Assembly: GCA_903879765.1 (NCBI GenBank)
Contig: CAIRMS010000360.1
Span: 1 to 5,304, forward strand
Reading direction: 5' to 3'
Source: an uncultured Flavobacteriales bacterium
Lineage (GTDB): Bacteria > Bacteroidota > Bacteroidia > Flavobacteriales_D > Crocinitomicaceae
Length of the DNA: 5,304 nt
Below the pieces are notes generated by a model. That model did not search any database. It saw only the letters and a program-made list of their open reading frames with translations, and was not told the DNA's origin. This document shows, one piece after another, positions 1 to 5,304 of this stretch. The number at the start of each line of letters is the position of its first letter. Position 1 is the stretch's first letter. The position numbers were made by a program, and so were the translations under genes.

Positions 1-809
1 CCTGGACTAAAAGTTGTACCAATTCCATTGATGGAATTTATGTTTAAACTTGGTCTTGATTCCACATACAAATGAAACGGCATCCAGAAATCACGTTTTT
101 TTCCAATACAAAAGTCAACGCCTAATGGAATATATAATGCAGCACCCAAAGAATTTTTGTTTTGGAATGTTTCATTCTTTCCTGATTCGTTATAATAACC
201 TCCATTGTTACTGTTTATACTAGATGATTCCCAATATCTTAGAGAGGTTGTTGCACGGTAACTCATGCCGATGGATGCTCCCAATCCCGTGTGTAACGAC
301 CAACGTTTTTCCGGAAACATACGGAAAATCATGGCTCCGTCTAAACGGATTTGTTGGTTGGAATAATTCATGTCATAAGACTTTGTATGGCTTGAATCAA
401 TGAAGGTTTGTTGTCCGGTTTGCGATGAAGTCAAAGTGTCATATGGAGCAGATTCGTAAAATGAACCATGCGCGGACAATAATGAATAATTACTGACGTG
501 CGTGATGCCCACACGAAAGGTGATTTTCGGCATTTTAGCGCATTGTAAGCCTAGTTGCAGACTCGTGGAGTTAGAACCGGAATTCATTCTAAATCCATTG
601 AAATACATGTAGCTATATGGTGTTAATTGACTCAGGTCCATTCCGAGAATCGCTGAATTTGGGGCAAGTTTAGCAAAGTCAGTCAAGTTTCCGTCTTGTG
701 TTCCCATTGAACCAGATCCATTGGAAATATGAATTTCACTAATCTTTATTTTTTGTGAAAAGGCAGCTGTGCTGAATACTAACGCTGCAAGTAGGGTCAC
801 TTTTTTCAT
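1..809 (-). CDS. Secreted, outer-membrane beta-barrel-like hypothetical protein (3' end outside window)
   Basis: This frame stays open from the ATG at 809-807 to the window edge, giving 269 residues with no stop codon seen, so the C-terminus is missing. Residues 1-19 (MKKVTLLAALVFSTAAFSQ) are a typical Bacteroidota signal peptide: two lysines, a hydrophobic core and an 'FSQ' end. The mature part is rich in Ser, Asn, Gly, Tyr and Thr. It has many short stretches with alternating polar and hydrophobic residues (for example MPKITFRVGITHV and WSLHTGLGASIGMSYRA), separated by polar loops, as in outer-membrane beta-barrels. I recognise no named family and no catalytic motif. The gene begins 37 bases after the stop of the M1 peptidase gene on the same strand, so co-transcription is likely. 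No Shine-Dalgarno sequence precedes the ATG, as is usual in this phylum. The coding call is strong; the beta-barrel call is an inference from composition and pattern. Confidence 0.8.
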   Translation of the reverse strand, partial: MKKVTLLAALVFSTAAFSQKIKISEIHISNGSGSMGTQDGNLTDFAKLAPNSAILGMDLSQLTPYSYMYFNGFRMNSGSNSTSLQLGLQCAKMPKITFRVGITHVSNYSLLSAHGSFYESAPYDTLTSSQTGQQTFIDSSHTKSYDMNYSNQQIRLDGAMIFRMFPEKRWSLHTGLGASIGMSYRATTSLRYWESSSINSNNGGYYNESGKNETFQNKNSLGAALYIPLGVDFCIGKKRDFWMPFHLYVESRPSLNINSINGIGTTFSP

Positions 810-846
810 GTTGTAGTTGTTTAAATTAATAACTGAAACGTATTTT

Positions 847-2823
847 TTATTTTTTTATTTGAATCATTGACGTTTTTCTATGCCCATCTGAAAGAACTAC
901 GCTAAAAATATAGGTTCCGTCCGACAATTCGCTTAGACGAACAAGGCCATCTTTTGTTAGCTCTTGCTCCAAAATAAATCTTCCTGCTTGATCAAAAAGC
1001 TCGAAAGAACGTGCGTTTACAGGAATGTTTTGAACGGTAAATTCACCATTATTTGGATTCGGGTAAATGTGCATGTTTTTCACTTCTAAGCTAGACTGCA
1101 TGCCAACGTTCAGATTGGGATCCTCGGTAATGCTGCCCACTTTATTGATGATCCAGTTTTTCGGATCGACGCCAATAGAACCGGTCAATGTACCAATGTC
1201 ATAAATGCTGAATTGCTCGGTGTTTGAGTTGATGTTAAAACGAATGATGGTATCCGTTTGACCTTGACGAATGAAACGTAAATCGATGTCGTTTGTAAAG
1301 GTTGGCGTCACTTGCGACATGGAAGTTGTGTGTGAAATTTCGATTGCTACATCATTCCCAGTCTGATTCCATTTAACGGAGTATGTGGGATAACCTTCCC
1401 CAAAATACCATTGATTGAAAAATGCAGTAAAATCCATACCCGTAAAATTCTCCATGAAATTTTTGAAGGCAATTCCGGTCGCTGTGCTGTCCTTGAATGC
1501 TACTTGGAAAGCGCGCAAGCCATCAAAGAAAAGTTGGTCGTTATTGATTTCATAACGCAAGGAATGAATAATCCCTGATCCTTTGTCGTAGGTTAATCGT
1601 CCACTGAAAATGCGACTTTCATTTAAACTATCCAATACCCAAACACTTCCCCCAGCTTGATTCATTACGCTGTTGTGAACTTGTTGCATAAATGGCCCCT
1701 GTTCTCCTGAATATAAATTTTCTAGCATTAAATATTCACTGTAGGATGCAAATCCTTCGTTGATCCATATGTCACACCAAGAGGCACAAGTTACATTGTT
1801 TCCCCACCATTGATGTGCAAGCTCGTGTGAAGTGAGTGTTTTTTCGAAAAATCCTTGTGTGGTCATAGTTTGATGTTCCATCCCGCCTGAAATCGGCGCC
1901 ATACAATGGCCGTATTTTTCATCTTCAAACGGATAAGGTCCGTACAAATCATAGTACAATTCAATAAAGTCTACCGTTTCGTCAATCTCTGCTTGAAAAT
2001 TCGTCAAGGTTGCCGGATTGTCGTAAATGTAATTTTGAATTAAAATTGGATTCGGAGCTCCAGCTGGATTTGCGTAAACGTTATATTCTATATACTTTGC
2101 AACAGACACAGAAATCAAATAATAATCGATTGGATGTCTGTGTTTCCAGTCATAGCGTGTTTGGCCATTTCCGAGTGGAGTAACATGCTCCAAAATCCCA
2201 TTAGCTCCCGCTTTACAGGTATCCGGAACGGTGATGGAAACCGCACAAGAGTCCGCTTTATCCGTTAAACTTTGTTTACAAGGAAACCATTCAAAGGCAG
2301 AAAAGGGTTCGGATAAGGACCAAACAACTTTATTTCCCCAGGAAGGAGAAGATGCGGCGGTCATTCCACTACCACCTAAAGGATTCGTTTGTGCTGTCGG
2401 TGGATTTCCGTTGTAATCTACTTCAATAATAAAGGATTCATTTGCTAATGCATATACCGGAACTTTCACCGCACTCGCCACGCGAGAATAGCCAATCGGC
2501 GAGCCGTTTACACGAATTTGGGTGATGTTTAACGTAGAGAATAATTCAAATAATGCACTATCTAAAGGTTGTTTTGCTTTCGCGTGAATACTTCCGGTAC
2601 CACTTAAACTGGTGGAGATATTCGTCATGCTAAGGTCCAATTGGTAAAAATGCACATCATATTTCTCTGTTTCAGCGATTTGACCAAGGTTCAATGTGGC
2701 GCTCTTTACGGCATGAATCTGATGGTCTCTTTTTGCGCAATGAATGGCGGACTCTTGTCCAAAGGATAAACTGCTCAGGAGAATAAGGAATGGCAGTAAA
2801 AAAGTGCTTCGTTTCATTTTCAT
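847..2823 (-). CDS. Secreted M1-family zinc metallopeptidase (aminopeptidase N-like) with T9SS sorting domain
   Basis: The 658-residue product is a zinc-dependent peptidase of family M1, whose members usually remove N-terminal amino acids from peptides. The first 23 residues (MKMKRSTFLLPFLILLSSLSFGQ) are a signal peptide. An N-terminal beta-rich M1 domain follows. The catalytic domain carries GGMEH (313-317, the substrate-binding GxMEN position), HELAH (333-337, zinc ligands H333 and H337, catalytic E334), the third zinc ligand E356 in NEGFASY at the family spacing of 18 residues, and Y412 in TYDKG, the expected transition-state tyrosine. The catalytic region ends near the FFNQWYFGEGYP segment. 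A beta-rich stretch and a C-terminal T9SS sorting domain (about 584-658) follow; the long helical C-terminal domain of E. coli PepN is absent. The frame is open to an ATG at 2889, but starting at 2823 (or 2817) puts the signal peptide at the N-terminus, so I chose 2823. The protein is probably released outside the cell or anchored on its surface, supplying amino acids from peptides (inference). Confidence 0.95.
   Translation of the reverse strand: MKMKRSTFLLPFLILLSSLSFGQESAIHCAKRDHQIHAVKSATLNLGQIAETEKYDVHFYQLDLSMTNISTSLSGTGSIHAKAKQPLDSALFELFSTLNITQIRVNGSPIGYSRVASAVKVPVYALANESFIIEVDYNGNPPTAQTNPLGGSGMTAASSPSWGNKVVWSLSEPFSAFEWFPCKQSLTDKADSCAVSITVPDTCKAGANGILEHVTPLGNGQTRYDWKHRHPIDYYLISVSVAKYIEYNVYANPAGAPNPILIQNYIYDNPATLTNFQAEIDETVDFIELYYDLYGPYPFEDEKYGHCMAPISGGMEHQTMTTQGFFEKTLTSHELAHQWWGNNVTCASWCDIWINEGFASYSEYLMLENLYSGEQGPFMQQVHNSVMNQAGGSVWVLDSLNESRIFSGRLTYDKGSGIIHSLRYEINNDQLFFDGLRAFQVAFKDSTATGIAFKNFMENFTGMDFTAFFNQWYFGEGYPTYSVKWNQTGNDVAIEISHTTSMSQVTPTFTNDIDLRFIRQGQTDTIIRFNINSNTEQFSIYDIGTLTGSIGVDPKNWIINKVGSITEDPNLNVGMQSSLEVKNMHIYPNPNNGEFTVQNIPVNARSFELFDQAGRFILEQELTKDGLVRLSELSDGTYIFSVVLSDGHRKTSMIQIKK
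850..1074 (-). other. T9SS type A C-terminal sorting domain of the M1 peptidase
   Basis: Residues 584-658 of the peptidase (numbered from the start at 2823) fit the type A sorting domain of Bacteroidota. They open with MHIYPNPNNGEFTV, matching the usual 'YPNPxxGxF' motif. They continue with a FELFDQAGR strand, then LSDGTYIFSV (the usual 'L.xGxYxx.V' motif), and end in a basic strand closing with lysines. In known T9SS cargo this domain directs passage through the outer membrane and is normally cleaved, often with attachment to A-LPS. The organism should therefore encode the T9SS machinery (porU, sov/sprA, gldKLMN) elsewhere; none is in this window. Confidence 0.92.
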
Positions 2824-2906
2824 AATTTTCACTAAAATTAATCGAAATTCACTAAGTAAAGCATTTTGAATCCATATTTCCCGCTTCAATTTAAGGATGC
2901 ATCGTC

Positions 2907-2925
2907 TGTTAAATAGGTGTTAAAT
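2907..2925. repeat. Pair of 8-base direct repeats (TGTTAAAT) in the divergent intergenic region
   Basis: TGTTAAAT occurs at 2907-2914 and again at 2918-2925, separated by AGG, so the copies are 11 bases apart centre to centre, about one helical turn. They lie between two divergent genes, roughly 50-65 bases before the start of the plus-strand small gene. This spacing would suit a protein binding as a direct-repeat dimer, but AT-rich DNA produces such pairs by chance. The repeat is directly visible; any regulatory role is inference. Confidence 0.35.
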
Positions 2926-2960
2926 CCAAAACTGAGTGAATCAATCAAACGAAAATGATG

Positions 2961-2968
2961 TACATTTG
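2961..2968 (+). promoter_or_regulatory. Candidate Bacteroidota -7 promoter element (TACATTTG)
   Basis: TACATTTG is an exact match to TAnnTTTG, the -7 element used by the primary sigma factor of Bacteroidota. It lies just before the plus-strand small gene and could drive it and the efflux pump gene downstream. No TTG of the -33 element is present at the usual distance (about 2936-2944), so the promoter is half-supported. Only four bases separate the element from the ATG at 2973, which implies a transcript with almost no leader. Confidence 0.45.
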
Positions 2969-2972
2969 AAAT

Positions 2973-3362
2973 ATGAGGTTCATTAGTTTTCTGTTAATGC
3001 TGTATTTTTCATTGTTGTCCCTTGCTCCAAATTGGCAGGGCATTCAATTGTTAAATGCGTCAGCATTCATTGAACACTACCAAGAATACAAAGCTGAAAC
3101 AAAGGAAGCAACGCTTTCTTCGTTTATTCAGGAACACTATTTCAATAAATTTACTGATTTCGACAAGGAGCATCAAGAGCTTCCATTAAAAACGACTGTT
3201 CAGGTTGCAACAATTTATTTTACAGAAAATTTCGAAACTCCAGTTCCTGTTGTTCAAACCAATGAAGAGGTATTCGTGGAACAAAACCAAAACAATAGTA
3301 AAGTGATTTCATTTATTTCAAATGATTTTCATTCTATTTGGCATCCGCCTCAATTGGGTTAA
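2973..3362 (+). CDS. Small secreted hypothetical protein preceding the metal efflux pump
   Basis: The 129-residue product has a short hydrophobic N-terminus (MRFISFLLMLYFSLLSLAPN) that looks like a signal peptide or a single membrane anchor. The mature part is polar and rich in Glu, Gln, Asn and Thr. It has no cysteine but five histidines (35, 55, 67, 120, 124). An acidic/histidine-bearing segment at 34-73 contains FIQEHYFNKF and EHQELPLK, and the chain ends in IWHPPQLG. From memory, short secreted proteins with an HY...H..LP segment and a C-terminal aromatic-x-PP ending are common just upstream of CzcA/CusA-type operons in Bacteroidota; I cannot assign a family name with confidence. The pump gene starts 55 bases downstream on the same strand and I see no promoter between them, so they are probably co-transcribed. 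A periplasmic metal-related role is only inferred from context. The start at 2973 is the first ATG in frame; Met9 at 2997 is an alternative if the transcript starts near the proposed promoter. Confidence 0.8.
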   Translation: MRFISFLLMLYFSLLSLAPNWQGIQLLNASAFIEHYQEYKAETKEATLSSFIQEHYFNKFTDFDKEHQELPLKTTVQVATIYFTENFETPVPVVQTNEEVFVEQNQNNSKVISFISNDFHSIWHPPQLG

Positions 3363-3417
3363 TTGATGACGCAGTTTTACTGCAATCGTTTTCAATTAGT
3401 TCATTCAATCTTTTTTT

Positions 3418-5304
3418 ATGTTAAATCGAATCATTCATTGGTCGATTCAGAACAAGTTAATTGTTGCTGTTTTGACTTTAGGAATCATTGTTTGGGGACT
3501 TTTCTCACTATCAAAATTACCGATCGATGCCGTTCCGGACATCACCAATAACCAAGTGCAAATTATTACCGTATCGCCTTCTTCAGGAGCTGAGGACATC
3601 GAACGTTTTGTGACATTTCCTGTAGAGCAATCGATGGCAACGACTCCTGGAATTGAGGAAATTCGCTCATTTAGCCGTTTCGGACTCAGTGTCGTGACTA
3701 TTGTATTTACAGAAGAAACAGACATTTATTGGGCGCGTCAACAAGTATTGGAACGCTTGACGGATGCAAAAGCGTCTATTCCTCCAGGATACGGAGATCC
3801 TTTTTTGGCGCCCTTAAGCACTGGCTTGGGTGAAATTTATCAATATACATTGAAAGCGAAGACTGGCTATAGTAAGAAATTTACACCTACAGAACTCAGA
3901 ACGATTCAAGATTGGATCATTCGTCGACAACTTATGGGTGTGAAAGGAGTTGCGGATGTGAGTGGATTTGGTGGAAACCTGAAAACCTATGAAATCGCCA
4001 TTGATCCGTTTTTACTGAAATCCAATGGAATAACCTTAAGCGATGTTTTTCAAGCGATTGAACGAAACAATCAAAATACCAGCGGAGCGTACATTGAACG
4101 GAATTCCATGACGACGTACATTCGTACCGAAGGACTGATTCAAAGTTTAACGGATATTGAGAACATTCAAGTAAAACATTCGGAATCAGCAATGCCTGTT
4201 TACATTCGAGATGTGGCAAAAGTGGAATTCGGAAAAGCGGTTCGCTATGGAGCTTTAACATATAACACCGACGGTGAAGCAGTCGGTGGAATCGTTTTGA
4301 TGTTAAAAGGCGCTAATTCCTCGGAAGTGATCCATCTTGTTAAAGAAAAAATGGCCCAAATTGAGTCCAATTTACCCGAGGGTGTTGAATTGAATGTCTA
4401 TTTAGACCGAACAGATCTCGTAGACCGAGCGATTTCAACGGTAACGAATAACTTAATGGAAGGTGCACTGATTGTCATTTTCGTTCTAGTATTGTTTTTG
4501 GGGAATTTACGTGCCGGCTTAATCGTTGCATCCGTAATACCTCTCGCGATGCTGATAGCGATTTCACTCATGAATGTATTTGGTGTTTCTGGAAACTTAA
4601 TGAGCTTAGGAGCTTTAGACTTTGGTCTTATCATCGATGGAGCCGTCATCATTGTAGAATCAACGCTGCATTTATTGCATAAACGAGGAGCTACAACATT
4701 GTCAAAAGATCAGATGAATCAACAAGTGTATGAATCTGCTTCAAAATTCAGTAAAAGTGCCGTTTTTGGACAAATCATCATCCTTGTCGTGTATTTACCG
4801 ATTTTAGCCTTGGTTGGAATCGAAGGCAAGATGTTTAAACCAATGGCTCAAACAGTGATTTTTGCCATTTTGGGAGCATTAGTACTATCGTTGACCTATG
4901 TCCCGATGATTTCTTCGCTGTTCTTGTCAAAGAAGATTTCTACAAAAGAAACAATGAGCGATAAAATGATCAATGCCATTCGTTCGAAATATACACCGAT
5001 GTTGAAGGCAATGCTTCGCCGACAAAAGATGGTTTTAACCGTGATTGCCGCTTTGTTTGTAATGAGTATTTTTGCCTTCAAACAATTAGGCGCTGAGTTT
5101 ATTCCATCGCTGGACGAAGGTGATTTCGCTGTTGAAACGCGATTGATGACTGGAACAAGTCTCACGAAGACCATCGAAGCAACAGGCAAAGCATCTCAAA
5201 TATTACTAGCGAATTTTCCTGAGGTCAAAAAAGTTGTCGGAAAAATTGGAACTGCGGAAATCCCAACAGATCCAATGCCAATGGAAGCTTGTGATTTAAT
5301 GATC
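3418..5304 (+). CDS. CzcA/CusA-family heavy-metal efflux RND transporter (N-terminal 629 residues)
   Basis: This is the inner-membrane, proton-driven pump subunit of a tripartite heavy-metal efflux system. The frame runs from ATG 3418 past the window end without a stop. A TAG at 3397-3399 blocks any earlier in-frame start. TM1 is at about 14-31, followed by the family signature KLPIDAVPDITNNQVQ (33-48). The first periplasmic porter segment includes TGLGEIY (135-141). TM2 to TM6 lie at about 349-503 and TM7 at about 539-554, then EFIPSLDEG (560-568) and GTAEIPTDP (611-619). TM4 carries DFGLIIDGAVIIVE with D401, D407 and E414, matching the proton-relay residues D402, D408 and E415 of Cupriavidus CzcA. 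That motif and the absence of two CusA methionine ligands favour a divalent cation substrate. Family members are about 1,040 residues, and some Bacteroidota versions are near 1,440 with a fused TolC-like domain; which type this is cannot be seen. A membrane-fusion partner probably follows downstream. The family call is very secure; the metal is inferred. Confidence 0.96.
   Translation, partial: MLNRIIHWSIQNKLIVAVLTLGIIVWGLFSLSKLPIDAVPDITNNQVQIITVSPSSGAEDIERFVTFPVEQSMATTPGIEEIRSFSRFGLSVVTIVFTEETDIYWARQQVLERLTDAKASIPPGYGDPFLAPLSTGLGEIYQYTLKAKTGYSKKFTPTELRTIQDWIIRRQLMGVKGVADVSGFGGNLKTYEIAIDPFLLKSNGITLSDVFQAIERNNQNTSGAYIERNSMTTYIRTEGLIQSLTDIENIQVKHSESAMPVYIRDVAKVEFGKAVRYGALTYNTDGEAVGGIVLMLKGANSSEVIHLVKEKMAQIESNLPEGVELNVYLDRTDLVDRAISTVTNNLMEGALIVIFVLVLFLGNLRAGLIVASVIPLAMLIAISLMNVFGVSGNLMSLGALDFGLIIDGAVIIVESTLHLLHKRGATTLSKDQMNQQVYESASKFSKSAVFGQIIILVVYLPILALVGIEGKMFKPMAQTVIFAILGALVLSLTYVPMISSLFLSKKISTKETMSDKMINAIRSKYTPMLKAMLRRQKMVLTVIAALFVMSIFAFKQLGAEFIPSLDEGDFAVETRLMTGTSLTKTIEATGKASQILLANFPEVKKVVGKIGTAEIPTDPMPMEACDLMI

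Noticed and set aside
2231..2416. A 61-residue plus-strand open frame.
   Set aside because: It is antisense to the conserved M1 peptidase coding sequence and has no independent support.
2824..2889. An in-frame N-terminal extension of the M1 peptidase to an ATG at 2889.
   Set aside because: The extra 22 residues would place a charged, non-signal segment before an otherwise typical lipophilic signal peptide beginning MKMKRSTFLL; the start at 2823 gives a normal export signal.
2927..2934. A minus-strand -7-like element (CAGTTTTG) as promoter of the M1 peptidase gene.
   Set aside because: It mismatches the first base of TAnnTTTG and has no TTG at the expected -33 distance, so it is not convincing as a separate feature.
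3371..3383. A small hairpin (GCAGT-TTT-ACTGC) between the small gene and the pump gene, considered as a terminator.
   Set aside because: The stem is only 5 base pairs and no T-run follows directly; the run of seven Ts at 3411-3417 is too far away. At most it is a weak structure in the leader.
3363..3551. A plus-strand open frame overlapping the start of the pump gene.
   Set aside because: It overlaps the pump in another frame, has no recognisable motif, and the pump frame shows clear family signatures from its first residues.
3447..5189. Four minus-strand open frames (3447-3725, 3932-4261, 4398-4652, 4896-5189).
   Set aside because: All lie inside the pump gene on the opposite strand, have low-complexity or unrecognisable sequences, and are explained as shadows of its coding bias.

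Overview
The window looks like a chromosomal segment from a Bacteroidota bacterium, most likely of the order Flavobacteriales. The evidence is the AT-rich composition, the absence of Shine-Dalgarno sequences before the genes, signal peptides ending in 'FSQ'/'FGQ', a type IX secretion (T9SS) C-terminal sorting domain, and a Bacteroidota-style -7 element (TAnnTTTG) before one gene. The genus cannot be fixed from the sequence; a Fluviicola-like lineage (Crocinitomicaceae) is only a guess.

The window holds four genes in two divergent pairs. On the minus strand, reading right to left, there is a complete secreted M1-family zinc metallopeptidase (847-2823). It is followed after 37 bases by a secreted protein that resembles an outer-membrane beta-barrel (1-809), whose 3' end lies outside the window. 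The short gap and shared direction suggest co-transcription. The peptidase should cross the inner membrane by its signal peptide and the outer membrane by the T9SS.

On the plus strand there is a small secreted protein of unknown function (2973-3362), then after 55 bases a CzcA/CusA-type heavy-metal efflux RND pump (3418 to the window end, first 629 residues). The pump carries the DFG-DGA-VE proton-relay motif of the divalent-cation (CzcA) type. It lacks two of the three methionine copper ligands of E. coli CusA at the positions visible here, so efflux of Zn, Co, Cd or a similar divalent ion is more likely than Cu/Ag. The small protein and pump are probably the start of a metal-efflux operon whose membrane-fusion protein, and outer-membrane channel if separate, would lie downstream.

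The 149-base divergent intergenic region (2824-2972) holds a candidate -7 element so close to the plus-strand start codon that the transcript may be leaderless, plus a pair of 8-base direct repeats one helical turn apart. I saw no RNA genes, mobile elements, CRISPR arrays or pseudogenes. I found no clear evidence of a new biological system; the points worth a second look are modest and listed as findings.
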